Source of the DNA: an uncultured Oscillospiraceae bacterium
Lineage (GTDB): Bacteria > Bacillota > Clostridia > Oscillospirales > Oscillospiraceae
Length of the DNA: 64,000 nt
Direction of reading: 5' to 3'
Assembly (NCBI GenBank): GCA_944382965.1
Contig: CALWOA010000057.1
Span: 26,249-90,248, forward strand
Shown one piece after another: positions 8,100 to 15,976 of this stretch. The number at the start of each line of letters is the position of its first letter. Within the stretch, counting starts at the first letter, position 1. The position numbers were made by a program, and so were the translations under genes. The notes below the pieces were generated by a model. It was not told the origin of the DNA. It worked only from the letters and a program-made list of their open reading frames with translations, and ran no database searches.

Positions 8100-8399
8100 A
8101 TGAAAGCTCTGAATTCGATTTTGAAAGTCCTCACTGCCCTGGCTGCCATTGCTGGTGTGATCTACATCGTTGCCACTTACGGTGAGCAGATTGTTGCATG
8201 GTCCAAGCGTATGCTGGCTGCCATGTCCAGATGTCCTGGCGTGGAATTTGAGGCGAAAGTTAATTTGGTGGATCAAGATGCTACTGATGCTGAGCAGGAA
8301 GGCACCGAAGAGGCTGTTACTGTTCCCGCGGAAGAAACTGCCGAGCCTGTGGTTTCTGAGCACGAGCCTGTGGCGGAGGAGAACGATTTCGCGGAGTAA
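8100..8399 (+). CDS. Small single-pass membrane protein with acidic tail
   Basis: 99 residues; family not recognised. Residues 8-28 (ILKVLTALAAIAGVIYIVAT) form one hydrophobic segment. It is followed by a short basic/amphipathic stretch (WSKRMLAAMSRC) and a tail of about 50 residues rich in Glu, Asp, Val and Ala, probably disordered. The start is chosen at the ATG with an ideal GGAGG site eight bases upstream. It is a single-gene unit with its own promoter and terminator. The layout suggests a membrane-anchored protein whose acidic tail extends into the cytoplasm or outside; the orientation cannot be decided. Confidence 0.7.
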   Translation: MKALNSILKVLTALAAIAGVIYIVATYGEQIVAWSKRMLAAMSRCPGVEFEAKVNLVDQDATDAEQEGTEEAVTVPAEETAEPVVSEHEPVAEENDFAE

Positions 8400-8414
8400 T
8401 TAAATAATTTTAAC

Positions 8415-8452
8415 CTTCCCGGAATGGTGCTACACTGTTTCGGGAATTTTAT
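8415..8452 (+). terminator. Rho-independent terminator
   Basis: CTTCCCG pairs with CGGGAA across a loop of about 20 bases, then TTTTATTT. It ends the transcript of the small membrane protein. Confidence 0.6.
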
Positions 8453-8475
8453 TTACAGTATAATGCAAAGCGTAC

Positions 8476-8504
8476 TTGACAAATATTGCAAAGCTTGCTA
8501 TACT
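8476..8504 (+). promoter_or_regulatory. Consensus sigma-A promoter of the XRE regulator pair
   Basis: TTGACA (8476-8481), 17 bp, TATACT (8499-8504). The spacer contains the near-palindrome GCAAAGCTTGC, a possible autoregulatory site. Confidence 0.8.
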
Positions 8505-8513
8505 AAATTTACA

Positions 8514-8523
8514 AAGTTAACTT
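8514..8523. promoter_or_regulatory. Candidate operator palindrome AAGTTAACTT
   Basis: A perfect 10-bp palindrome about 10 bases downstream of the -10 of the XRE promoter, where a bound repressor would block transcription. It fits self-regulation by the 67-residue HTH protein, but short palindromes also arise by chance. Confidence 0.35.
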
Positions 8524-8564
8524 AGCATTATAAATTAAGCACGAAATCAGGACGTGTTTGCCTT

Positions 8565-8768
8565 ATGAAAACAAAAATCCGGGAATTGCGAAAGGCACGT
8601 AAACTTTCTCAAGAGGAACTGGCAGGTGCTGTGGGTACCACACGGCAAACAATCACTTCAATTGAGGTTGGAAAATATACCGCTTCCCTTCCTCTTGCCT
8701 ATAAAATTTCGCATTATTTTGGGCTAACAATTGAAGAAGTATTTGATTTTTCCGACTTGGAGGACTAA
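8565..8768 (+). CDS. XRE (Cro/CI) family transcriptional regulator
   Basis: 67 residues comprising little more than one helix-turn-helix domain: LRKARKLSQEELAGAVGTTRQTITSIEVGKYTASLPLAYKIS covers the five helices of the XRE fold, with the recognition helix around TTRQTITSIE. It ends in FGLTIEEVFDF, typical of short clostridial regulators of the YozG/Xre type. It is a DNA-binding cytoplasmic protein. It is transcribed from a consensus promoter together with the membrane protein that starts 2 bases after its stop. Such XRE plus small-membrane-protein pairs are common in Firmicutes; their signals are generally unknown. Confidence 0.9.
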   Translation: MKTKIRELRKARKLSQEELAGAVGTTRQTITSIEVGKYTASLPLAYKISHYFGLTIEEVFDFSDLED

Positions 8769-8770
8769 TT

Positions 8771-9238
8771 ATGGAGGATTATAAAGAAAAGTTGAAGCTG
8801 CAGAACTGGATTCTCGGATGCTGCTGTACCATACTCGCCTGTTTCTGTGTTTTGGGATTTCTAGCAGAAATGGGAATTCTGGAACTGACACCTATTACCG
8901 GAGATAGTCACTGGAAATCTCAGTGGCGAGGAGGCATCAGCGGCGCGTCCTTTGGTATTTTGATATTGTTGCTTATCGGTTTGATTCGCAATTTGAAGGC
9001 GATGAAAGATGAGAAAGAATTGAAAAAATTATACATCAAAGAGCATGATGAACGTAAAATTCAAATACAAACCGCAGCTCAGGCTGCCGGTTGCCGCACC
9101 TTCTTGATTGTTGGCTTGGTCGCAGCTATCGTAGCCGGCTATTTTCATATGGTAATCAGCATCTCGATTCTTTGCAGTGTTTTTGCCCAGTCCATTCTGA
9201 CGCTGATCTTCAAATTATTTTATAGCAAAAAATACTGA
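8771..9238 (+). CDS. Membrane protein paired with XRE regulator
   Basis: 155 residues with four hydrophobic segments in two hairpins: about 13-36 and 57-75, then 110-128 and 130-150. A charged cytoplasmic linker with the motif KKLYIKEHDERKIQI lies between them (about 85-105). This motif occurs in a clostridial family usually found beside short HTH regulators. Function unknown; it could sense or modulate envelope state for the adjacent regulator. The GGAGG ribosome site overlaps the end of the regulator gene, indicating coupling. Confidence 0.75.
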   Translation: MEDYKEKLKLQNWILGCCCTILACFCVLGFLAEMGILELTPITGDSHWKSQWRGGISGASFGILILLLIGLIRNLKAMKDEKELKKLYIKEHDERKIQIQTAAQAAGCRTFLIVGLVAAIVAGYFHMVISISILCSVFAQSILTLIFKLFYSKKY

Positions 9239-9245
9239 TTTATAA

Positions 9246-9283
9246 AAACCCCTGTTACCGGATTTTTTCGGTAACAGGGGTTT
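9246..9283 (-). terminator. Strong terminator between converging genes
   Basis: A perfect 15-bp stem (AAACCCCTGTTACCG with its complement) around an 8-base loop. On the minus strand it is followed by TTTTTATA, so it terminates pepT; on + it could also stop the membrane-protein transcript. Confidence 0.85.
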
Positions 9284-9287
9284 GGCC

Positions 9288-10502
9288 TTAATCAAAATTA
9301 GTTAAAATTTCTACCAGCATCTTTACGCAAAGTTCCATGTCTTCTACAGGAATATACTCAAATCTACCATGGTAGTTCTCACCACCGGTGCATAGATTCG
9401 GACATGGCAGGCCTTCATAGCTTAACCGGGCGCCATCTGTCCCTCCGCGAATGGGTACTTCTTTTGCATCCATGCCAACTGCCTGCATGGCGGCTTTAGC
9501 TCGCTCCACAACAAAGAAGCAAGGTTCAATACATTTTTTCATATTGAAATAGCTATCTTGTATGGTAAGTTCCAACGTACCCTTCCCGTATTTGCTGTTA
9601 ATAAAATCAGCAGCAGCATGCATTGTCTCTTTCTTTTGCTGAAATTTATCCAGGTCATGATCCCGGATAATATAGTGCAGCTCAGACTGTTCTACCTGCC
9701 CTTTCATATCCGTCAGGTGGAAAAATCCTTCGTATCCTTCCGTATATTCTGGGCGCTGATAAACAGGAAGCAGACCAGCAAATTCCATCGCAATCAGCTG
9801 GGAATTGACCATCTTCCCTTTTGCAGAACCGGGATGGATATTCAGCCCATGGACAACCACCTTTGCCCCTGCCGCATTGAAATTCTCATACTCAATTTCG
9901 CCCAGAGTGCCGCCGTCTACTGTGTAGGCATACTCTGCACCAAAGCCTTTGACATCAAAATAGTCTGCTCCCTGACCAACTTCCTCATCCGGGGTAAAAC
10001 CGATCTTCAACGTAGCATGCCGTCTGCCGCTGGTCAGCAGTGCCTCTGCAGCCGCCATGATTTCTGCAATACCCGCTTTGTCATCTGCGCCGAGCAGCGT
10101 GGTCCCATCCGTAACAATCAAGTGTTTTCCGTGGTGGTTCTTCAGAGAGGGATAGTCAGATTCTCTCAGGTAGATCCCCTTCTCCGGATTCAAGCAAACG
10201 TCCTCGCCTGAATAAGAAACAATTTTTGCTTGAACATTCGCACCACTGGCATCCGGGGAGGTGTCCATATGGGCAATCAATCCAATAGTCGGAAGATTCG
10301 GATCGCCCGGCACGGTTCCATAGACATAACCATGTTCATCCATATGAGCGTCCGTAATTCCCAGCTGCTGCATTTCATCCACAAGGGAAGCTCCGAGCAG
10401 CTTTTGCTTTTCTGTCGAAGGACAGGTAGTAGAATTCTCGTCAGATTGGGTGTCAAAGGATACATAACGCAAAAAACGCTGAGCTACATTTTCCATCGCC
10501 AT
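9288..10502 (-). CDS. pepT: Peptidase T (tripeptide aminopeptidase, M20B)
   Basis: 404 residues, the family's standard length. It is a cytoplasmic dinuclear zinc aminopeptidase that removes the N-terminal residue of tripeptides. Metal and catalytic motifs are visible: GLIAHMDTSPDASG (His, Asp), LLGADDKAGIAEI (bridging Asp), GFTPDEEVGQGADYF (catalytic Glu pair) and NIHPGSAKGKMVN in the dimerisation domain. Near the end IRGGTDGARLS and LCTGGENYHGRFE supply the last ligand. The ATG at 10502 has a GGAGTG site. It lies 11 bp after mtnN as the last gene of the luxS operon. Confidence 0.97.
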   Translation of the reverse strand: MAMENVAQRFLRYVSFDTQSDENSTTCPSTEKQKLLGASLVDEMQQLGITDAHMDEHGYVYGTVPGDPNLPTIGLIAHMDTSPDASGANVQAKIVSYSGEDVCLNPEKGIYLRESDYPSLKNHHGKHLIVTDGTTLLGADDKAGIAEIMAAAEALLTSGRRHATLKIGFTPDEEVGQGADYFDVKGFGAEYAYTVDGGTLGEIEYENFNAAGAKVVVHGLNIHPGSAKGKMVNSQLIAMEFAGLLPVYQRPEYTEGYEGFFHLTDMKGQVEQSELHYIIRDHDLDKFQQKKETMHAAADFINSKYGKGTLELTIQDSYFNMKKCIEPCFFVVERAKAAMQAVGMDAKEVPIRGGTDGARLSYEGLPCPNLCTGGENYHGRFEYIPVEDMELCVKMLVEILTNFD

Positions 10503-10513
10503 TCACTCCATTT

Positions 10514-11236
10514 TCAATTTACGTCCAGTGCTTCTTTCAACTGCCGCGCCAAACTGCTGGTGACTTTTGCGCACCGATGCGCGGCAATTGTTTCAAACGT
10601 AGGATAATCCATTTCCGCGCTGTCATCCGCCTTGTCGGAAATAGCGCGAATAATTACATAAGGTACGTTGTTTCGGTATGCCGTTTGTGCAATACCGGCA
10701 CCTTCCATCTCGGTACACAGTGCCCCAGTTATGCGCACAATCTGCTCCTTCTGGGATTTCTGGCACACAAACTGATCCCCGCTGGCAACTCTGCCAATCT
10801 TCGTATGTCCAGGGTTTTCAAGCTCTCCGGCAGCAAAAGCGTAGCCGACCAAAGCATCATCTGCCGGAAAAGCCACTACGTCCATGCCAGGAACCTGACC
10901 GACGGAATAATTCTCGTTGATGACATGGCAGTCAAAATCATGGTACATTGCATCCTGGCTGACCACCAGGTCACCAATATCCAAATCGGCACACAATGAT
11001 CCTGCAACACCGGTATTGACAATGTGAGTCACCTCAAAACAATCGCACAAAATCTGTACGCACAGGGCCGCATTTACTTTACCAACACCACACTGGACCA
11101 CAACAACAGGCAAGCCCACCAAAGTTCCTTCGTAAAAGCTACTTCCCGCTTTCTGGCTTACAGTTTTATTCTCCAATTGGCTTACCAGCGTTTCCACTTC
11201 CACCTGCATAGCGCCGATGATTCCAAGTTTTGTCAT
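10514..11236 (-). CDS. mtnN: 5'-methylthioadenosine/S-adenosylhomocysteine nucleosidase
   Basis: 240 residues. It hydrolyses MTA and SAH to adenine plus the thioribose product, relieving product inhibition of methyltransferases. Family marks are the MxxLGIIGAM-type N-terminus, the NTGVAGSL loop, the ASGDQF-type VASGDQFVC segment, the TEMEGAGIAQ substrate-binding Glu motif, and the IRAISDKAD motif with the catalytic Asp. The S-ribosylhomocysteine it makes is the LuxS substrate, and luxS lies immediately upstream in the same operon (34 bp gap). A perfect AAGGAGG site precedes the ATG. Confidence 0.97.
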   Translation of the reverse strand: MTKLGIIGAMQVEVETLVSQLENKTVSQKAGSSFYEGTLVGLPVVVVQCGVGKVNAALCVQILCDCFEVTHIVNTGVAGSLCADLDIGDLVVSQDAMYHDFDCHVINENYSVGQVPGMDVVAFPADDALVGYAFAAGELENPGHTKIGRVASGDQFVCQKSQKEQIVRITGALCTEMEGAGIAQTAYRNNVPYVIIRAISDKADDSAEMDYPTFETIAAHRCAKVTSSLARQLKEALDVN

Positions 11237-11270
11237 AATTCCTCCTTGTTATTTCCTGGGGAAGGTTCGA

Positions 11271-11747
11271 TCATTCAGGGTATATTAATCTTTCCGGGGA
11301 GATAGCTTCCAATACAGATACGTATTTTGCCCCCCAGTAATTGGCCATGCCCAGATTCATGTCCAGGTAATTTCCGCAGTCTCTGGCACTTGCCCCAGGA
11401 ACATCGCCCCGATAGTCCCGAATGAAGCAGAAACAATCGCGAACCAATGGGAGTATTTCCCGGGAAGTAAAGGATCCAGCAAGCAAAAGATAAAAGCCTG
11501 TCCGGCATCCCATAGGTCCAAAATACAGAACCTTGTCCTTCCAAACCGGTTCATTGCGCAAATAGGTTGCTGCAAGATGCTCAATGGTATGAACTTCGGC
11601 AGTGTTCATTACAGGCTCTGCATTAGGCTGGGTTAAACGCAGATCGAAAGTGGTTACAGTATGATCGCCTACTTGATCTTTGCGAGAGACATAGAGTCCC
11701 GGAAGAAGCCGCAGATGGTCAATGGTAAAACTTGTGATTTTCTCCAT
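11271..11747 (-). CDS. luxS: S-ribosylhomocysteine lyase LuxS (AI-2 synthase)
   Basis: 158 residues. It cleaves S-ribosylhomocysteine to homocysteine and DPD, the precursor of AI-2. The metal motif HTIEH gives His53 and His57, with Cys124 in RDCGNYLDMN as third ligand. Cys81 in GPMGCRTGFYL is the catalytic cysteine. All key residues are present. The ATG at 11747 is chosen over an ATG six codons upstream because AGGAGA sits correctly before it. It lies between the LURP-like gene and mtnN, so both steps from SAH to homocysteine are in one operon. Confidence 0.97.
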   Translation of the reverse strand: MEKITSFTIDHLRLLPGLYVSRKDQVGDHTVTTFDLRLTQPNAEPVMNTAEVHTIEHLAATYLRNEPVWKDKVLYFGPMGCRTGFYLLLAGSFTSREILPLVRDCFCFIRDYRGDVPGASARDCGNYLDMNLGMANYWGAKYVSVLEAISPERLIYPE

Positions 11748-11768
11748 ATAATTTCTCCTAACCATGTT

Positions 11769-12245
11769 TCAGGAATTGTCACTGCAGTTGGCAGCATCAA
11801 TAGCCAGTACCAAAAGCAAGCCCGGCATCTCATTGGCTGGATTCGTATAGTGCAGGACGTAGGTATCGCTCCAGTTGAAGATTTCCTTGGAAATAGACAT
11901 GATCTCCTGGTCTGTGCTTGTAACTTGGTAATCCCAGCCCATGAAGTCCCCTTCCACATCCCACCCTCGGTAATCGATGCAGTAGTGTGGTTTGAAAAAA
12001 CTGAATTCTTTCCGGATTGTTCCGCAGGTCTGGCCGTCTATTACGATTTCAAACTGCGGCAGAAATGTCAGCAGCTTCTGATGGATAGAGCCGACTTCCC
12101 TGCCGCTTCTCTTATCAAAAACATGAATCTGGTGGCCAAAAGAAAAGAATTCTGCCCGCACCTCATACCGAGGTTCTCCTGTTTCGTCATAGACATCATA
12201 GCTATCCGTCCAGGAAAAGACACGCTGCTTTATGTATAGCTGCAT
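11769..12245 (-). CDS. LURP-one-related (YxjI-like) family protein
   Basis: 158 residues from the ATG at 12245 (ideal GGAGG site). The pattern MQLYIKQRVFSWTDSYDVYDE, then YEVRAEFFSFGHQIHVFD and IHQKLLTFLPQFEIVIDG, and the later WDVEGDFMGWDYQVTS and IFNWSDTYVLHY, matches the LURP-one/tubby-like beta-barrel family (B. subtilis YxjI). The family is structurally related to phospholipid scramblases and has no settled bacterial function. It is the first gene of the luxS-mtnN-pepT transcript, 21 bp before luxS. Confidence 0.8.
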   Translation of the reverse strand: MQLYIKQRVFSWTDSYDVYDETGEPRYEVRAEFFSFGHQIHVFDKRSGREVGSIHQKLLTFLPQFEIVIDGQTCGTIRKEFSFFKPHYCIDYRGWDVEGDFMGWDYQVTSTDQEIMSISKEIFNWSDTYVLHYTNPANEMPGLLLVLAIDAANCSDNS

Positions 12246-12264
12246 CCAATCGCCTCCTTTTCTC

Positions 12265-12293
12265 ATAATATCACACTGCATCTACCTTTGCAA
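12265..12293 (-). promoter_or_regulatory. Sigma-A promoter of the LURP-luxS-mtnN-pepT operon
   Basis: Minus strand: TTGCAA (12288-12293), 17 bp, TATTAT (12265-12270). The leader to the ATG at 12245 is only about 12 bases, containing the GGAGG. Confidence 0.75.
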
Positions 12294-12426
12294 GGAAAAT
12301 CCAGTACCCAACATTGTTGTATGATATAACTCAGACTTACAATTATGGTCAACTATTTCGTGCGGACAGTATAGCGTAAAATAACAGTCGGCATTGCTTA
12401 AATTTTTGCAAATGTGCCAAATGTCC

Positions 12427-12455
12427 TTGCATTTTTTCATTAGGAATGATAGAAT
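12427..12455 (+). promoter_or_regulatory. Sigma-A promoter of the deacetylase-like gene
   Basis: TTGCAT (12427-12432), 17 bp, TAGAAT (12450-12455). Just downstream, 12466-12482 is an inverted repeat (ATACCA and TGGTAT, 5-base gap) that could be an operator or a leader hairpin. Confidence 0.65.
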
Positions 12456-12503
12456 ATGTTTGACTATACCATATGCTGGTATCAAAAAGGTAGGGATGCA
12501 TAA

Positions 12504-14468
12504 ATGGGTAAGAACGATTTTGATATCGATTTTGATTTTGAAAAAGAATACGGCTTGGATCCCAAGGAATTCCTTGATTCCGATGGGCACGATGATGATA
12601 TTGACTTGTCTGAATTCTCGGACGAGGATTTGGGGCTGACTTCTTCCGGTGACGGCGTAGATGCGGACATCTATGGTCAAGACTTTATGGACGAGGAAGT
12701 CTCTGACGATTCCTACAGCGAAGAAGATGATCTCGACGCTTTCTTGAATATGCGCAAAGAAAGAGTAGAGGAAACCCCACAGGAAGATGACTACTCCGAA
12801 GAGGATTTTTCTCAGGAAGATTCGGAGTATCCCGAAGACGAGGAGCTTCACGGCGATGCTTTTGGCCCGGAGGATTATTCTGAGGATTATCCGGAAGATG
12901 GTGAGGAAGAAGAAGGCACACACCGGAAACAACGCCCTAGGAAGGAACGCAAAGTTCCCAAGATCTCACTCCCCAAAATCCCAATGCCGAATATTTTTGG
13001 CAAATTTGTGGATGTGTATTTTGCTCCTATGCTGAACAAGGAAATGCGGGAAGGCCCGGTAGATCCGGATAATCCCCGCCGCAGGCGCAGAAAGAGTCCG
13101 GCTCAGATTTTCAAAGAAGTGTACCTTCCCCCACTCATTGCCTGTATATGCTTGATTTTGGTAATGTCTTTCGCTATTGGTTCCCTGTCTGAATTCATTC
13201 AAAGCAAGAAAGACGAAGCAGATCGGCAGCAGAGCCAGTTAAGTTCTTCCATTAGCGCAGCAGAACAGGAAGAGCAGCGCATTCAGCAAATCATGGACGA
13301 GGCAGAGGCTTTGGCAACGGGATATGATTATGATGGTGCCATTGCCAAGTTGAAGACTGTTGGCAGTGACCTAACAGCTTATCCAGACATTGCTGCAAAG
13401 AGCTCGGAGTATGTACAAGCCCAGCTGCAGCTGGTGCAGCACAATGATCCATCCTTGATTCCCAACCTCAGCTTCCATGTGTTGATTGAAGATATGACGC
13501 GTGCTCTTGCGGATGATGAGCTGGGAGGCAGCTATAACCGGAACTTCGTTACGACCTCAGAATTTAAAAAGATTTTGGAGCAGCTGTACAACAATGGATA
13601 TGTACTGGTTGACTATGACAGCTTTGTAGGAGCCAGTGTAGATACAGCCGGAAACGATGTGTTTGAAAAAGTTCCCATCGCACTGCCCGCTGACAAGAAG
13701 CCCATTATGATTACCGAAACCATGGTGAACTATTTCGCCTATATGATTGACGGCGACGGTGACGCACAAAAGTTGCCAGATGCTAAGGGTGATGGCTTTG
13801 CCAGCCGCCTGGTGGTCAAAAATGGAGAAATCAAGGCAGAATATGTAGACGCTTCCGGTCAGACACTGGTCGGTGATTACGATTTGGTTCCGATTCTGGA
13901 AACCTTCATCAAGGAGCATCCGGATTTCTCCTATCGCGGCGCCCGGGCAGTCTTGGCAGTTACCGGTTATGAAGGTATTTTTGGCTATCGCTGCAACACT
14001 AGTTATATATCCGCAGTCAGCCAAGAATACTACGACCAGGAAGTTGCTGGTGCCAAGGAAATCGTGCAGGCTTTGCGGGACAAGGGCTATACTCTCGCTT
14101 GTTACACCTATAACAATGCTACCTATGGCAGTTATAGTGTTCAGCAGATCACTGCCGACCTGCAGTCTTGGAAGCAGCAGATTGTGCCCATCATTGGCGA
14201 TGTAGATGTTTTCGTATTCGCTAAGACAAGCAATATTTCGGACTATACGGGCCAGGCTTTCCAGACAATGTACAATGAGGGCTTCCGCTATTTTGTTGCT
14301 CACGGCAACGAACCTTGGGCCGAGATTAATAAGACCTATGTCCGCCAGAACCGTTTGATGGTAACAGGTGAATATATGGCATGGTATGCTCAGAACTTTA
14401 ACGGCATCTTCGATCCGGCCGCGGTATTGGATCTAACCACTCGCGGCAATATTCCTAAGGGAGCCTAA
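12504..14468 (+). CDS. Membrane-anchored polysaccharide-deacetylase-like protein with degenerate active site
   Basis: 654 residues. Residues 1-140 are extremely acidic (runs of Asp, Glu, Ser) and probably disordered in the cytoplasm. They are followed by basic RKQRPRKERK, a second basic patch RRRRRK (about 192-197), one membrane segment (208-228), a coiled coil (233-270), and an extracellular domain related to clostridial NodB-like deacetylases. The family metal motif, normally DD-containing before VNYY, is replaced by ITETMVNYF (403-411). The SHxxGH-type histidines are replaced in ACYTYNNATYG (532-542). The RGARAVLAVTGYEGIFGYR core is intact. It is likely a pseudoenzyme, perhaps glycan-binding. 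Strong promoter and terminator, single gene. Confidence 0.75.
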   Translation: MGKNDFDIDFDFEKEYGLDPKEFLDSDGHDDDIDLSEFSDEDLGLTSSGDGVDADIYGQDFMDEEVSDDSYSEEDDLDAFLNMRKERVEETPQEDDYSEEDFSQEDSEYPEDEELHGDAFGPEDYSEDYPEDGEEEEGTHRKQRPRKERKVPKISLPKIPMPNIFGKFVDVYFAPMLNKEMREGPVDPDNPRRRRRKSPAQIFKEVYLPPLIACICLILVMSFAIGSLSEFIQSKKDEADRQQSQLSSSISAAEQEEQRIQQIMDEAEALATGYDYDGAIAKLKTVGSDLTAYPDIAAKSSEYVQAQLQLVQHNDPSLIPNLSFHVLIEDMTRALADDELGGSYNRNFVTTSEFKKILEQLYNNGYVLVDYDSFVGASVDTAGNDVFEKVPIALPADKKPIMITETMVNYFAYMIDGDGDAQKLPDAKGDGFASRLVVKNGEIKAEYVDASGQTLVGDYDLVPILETFIKEHPDFSYRGARAVLAVTGYEGIFGYRCNTSYISAVSQEYYDQEVAGAKEIVQALRDKGYTLACYTYNNATYGSYSVQQITADLQSWKQQIVPIIGDVDVFVFAKTSNISDYTGQAFQTMYNEGFRYFVAHGNEPWAEINKTYVRQNRLMVTGEYMAWYAQNFNGIFDPAAVLDLTTRGNIPKGA

Positions 14469-14478
14469 ATATACTGTT

Positions 14479-14510
14479 ATGCGCCGGGATAATTTCCTGG
14501 CGCATTTTTT
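14479..14510 (+). terminator. Rho-independent terminator of the deacetylase-like gene
   Basis: TGCGCCGGGA pairs with TCCTGGCGCA, followed by TTTTTT. Confidence 0.85.
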
Positions 14511-14517
14511 CGCAAAG

Positions 14518-14548
14518 AAAGACCACCAGTAATTCCCTACTGGTGGTT
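14518..14548 (-). terminator. Rho-independent terminator of the following minus-strand gene
   Basis: Minus strand: a perfect 10-bp stem ACCACCAGTA (14522-14531 with 14538-14547), then CTTTCTTT. It lies about 22 bases after the stop of the gene ending at 14570. Confidence 0.75.
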
Positions 14549-14569
14549 CCCTTTTTAACAAGCTCCGCA

Positions 14570-15877
14570 CTATTGTGTTATAGTTTCGAATGAGATACCT
14601 AGTACAGATCCAATGCCGCTGATCAGGGTCAGCAGGTCCTGAAATGACCAAGTATTGAGATTTTTGTATTCTGGCTGAGAGATTTGGCTTCCCTTCGAAA
14701 TATGCATGGTACAGTCATAAGATTTTTGACTATTAAAACCCAATAGTGGAGCAAAATCCTTGGTCTGCACGCAAAAACCATCGTCATCCTCTTTCAAAAT
14801 TAAATCAATTTGCTCTTTCCCCGGAAGAAACAGTTCTGTATATCCGTTTGTATTATCCCATATATAGGTAAAAGACGTATTCTGAATGCAGATTGCTTCC
14901 TGAATGTTTCTATCGGCAAATTGGCGAGCGCTGACAGAGGCAGAAAACTGTTTGGAAATCTTCCCTTGTTTTTGCATCACCGTAAGAGAAAGCGCGTCCG
15001 TATTTGGATCTTTTCCCAATATGAGTACACAATTCATTTGATTCTCGCCAGAAACTCCGTTAAGCTCCACCTTTACCAGGGATTCATCAAGTAGATAAAA
15101 AGTAGCGGAAATTGACCCATTGTCTGAAGGGGGCGCATTCAGAACTTGGCTTAGAATGTCTGAAACCTGTTCTCCGCTCGCCGCATACGTTAACCGATGG
15201 CAGTGCAAAGATTCATCTTCAAGCATAACCTCAGCTTCCGAAATATCGCATTTCAAAGCCAAAATGCCCAGCGTGATCATCTGGAGTTGCTGCTGACTAA
15301 TCTGAGGTATTTCAGGAAATGTCACTGAGCGATTCATCCATGCTTCCAGTTTATTCACGGATGATTCCCAGGATTGCAGCGTTTCTTCCGGCAAAAAGAA
15401 CGTCAGCAATGGAATGCTGCGCAGGTCTTCAGAAAACGTGTCAAACGTAATTCCATAGTATCCCCCTTCCAGAAGTTCCTCTGAAGTCAATGCAGCAAAG
15501 TTCTTGTCAAGATATGCAGAAAGATTTAGGGACTGGCTTGCAGTTGCGACTGTTCCTTGGGCGGTAATTTGGTTCTTATTCCAATCTGTTTGGAGCAGCA
15601 TGTCGTAGGAAACGTCTCCCAGTAGATTGTCAGATGTGTGCAAGTCCAATTGCACCGTGTTTTGTCCTTGCGCATCATACCCTTTCATTAGCGTTTGCAT
15701 TGGGCTATTTTGAAAACGATATTCTAAATCTGCCAAGGAATCCCGCAACGCAGATGTCAGTACCGCTTTCGGAGTAAGGTACATAGTTACTGAGTTCCAT
15801 AGAAGTATTGCAGCAATTGCACCGATCAGCAGAAGTAAAACTATCAGAATTTGCTTTTTCTTAAGTTTGTTTCCCAA
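14570..15877 (-). CDS. Membrane-anchored extracytoplasmic protein of unknown function
   Basis: 435 residues from a TTG at 15877 preceded by a GGAGAGGGG site. A basic N-terminus (KLKKKQ) and one hydrophobic segment (about 10-30) anchor a large extracytoplasmic domain rich in Ser, Gln, Leu and Thr. The domain looks like beta-strand repeats of the LolA/YdgA-like lipoprotein type (e.g. QNTVQLDLHTSDNLLGDVSYDMLLQTDW). No lipobox cysteine and no catalytic motif are seen. I do not recognise a defined family. It ends with its own terminator and lies upstream of no obvious partner. Confidence 0.6.
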   Translation of the reverse strand: MGNKLKKKQILIVLLLLIGAIAAILLWNSVTMYLTPKAVLTSALRDSLADLEYRFQNSPMQTLMKGYDAQGQNTVQLDLHTSDNLLGDVSYDMLLQTDWNKNQITAQGTVATASQSLNLSAYLDKNFAALTSEELLEGGYYGITFDTFSEDLRSIPLLTFFLPEETLQSWESSVNKLEAWMNRSVTFPEIPQISQQQLQMITLGILALKCDISEAEVMLEDESLHCHRLTYAASGEQVSDILSQVLNAPPSDNGSISATFYLLDESLVKVELNGVSGENQMNCVLILGKDPNTDALSLTVMQKQGKISKQFSASVSARQFADRNIQEAICIQNTSFTYIWDNTNGYTELFLPGKEQIDLILKEDDDGFCVQTKDFAPLLGFNSQKSYDCTMHISKGSQISQPEYKNLNTWSFQDLLTLISGIGSVLGISFETITQ

Positions 15878-15947
15878 TAAAACCGCCCCTCTCCTGAATA
15901 TGGGTTAGTTTACCACAAAAATATGAAAATATTGTTAAAGTGAAGAA

Positions 15948-15976
15948 AAAGGTCTGCCAACATGCGGCAGACCTTT
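15948..15976 (-). terminator. Rho-independent terminator of xerD
   Basis: Minus strand: the 10-bp stem AAGGTCTGCC/GGCAGACCTT begins at the xerD stop codon and is followed by TTTC. Confidence 0.8.

Noticed and set aside
12282-12932. A 216-codon hydrophobic frame antisense to the acidic tail region
   Set aside because: It is the complement of Asp/Glu codons, which gives Ile/Phe/Leu-rich nonsense resembling membrane protein; no start signal.
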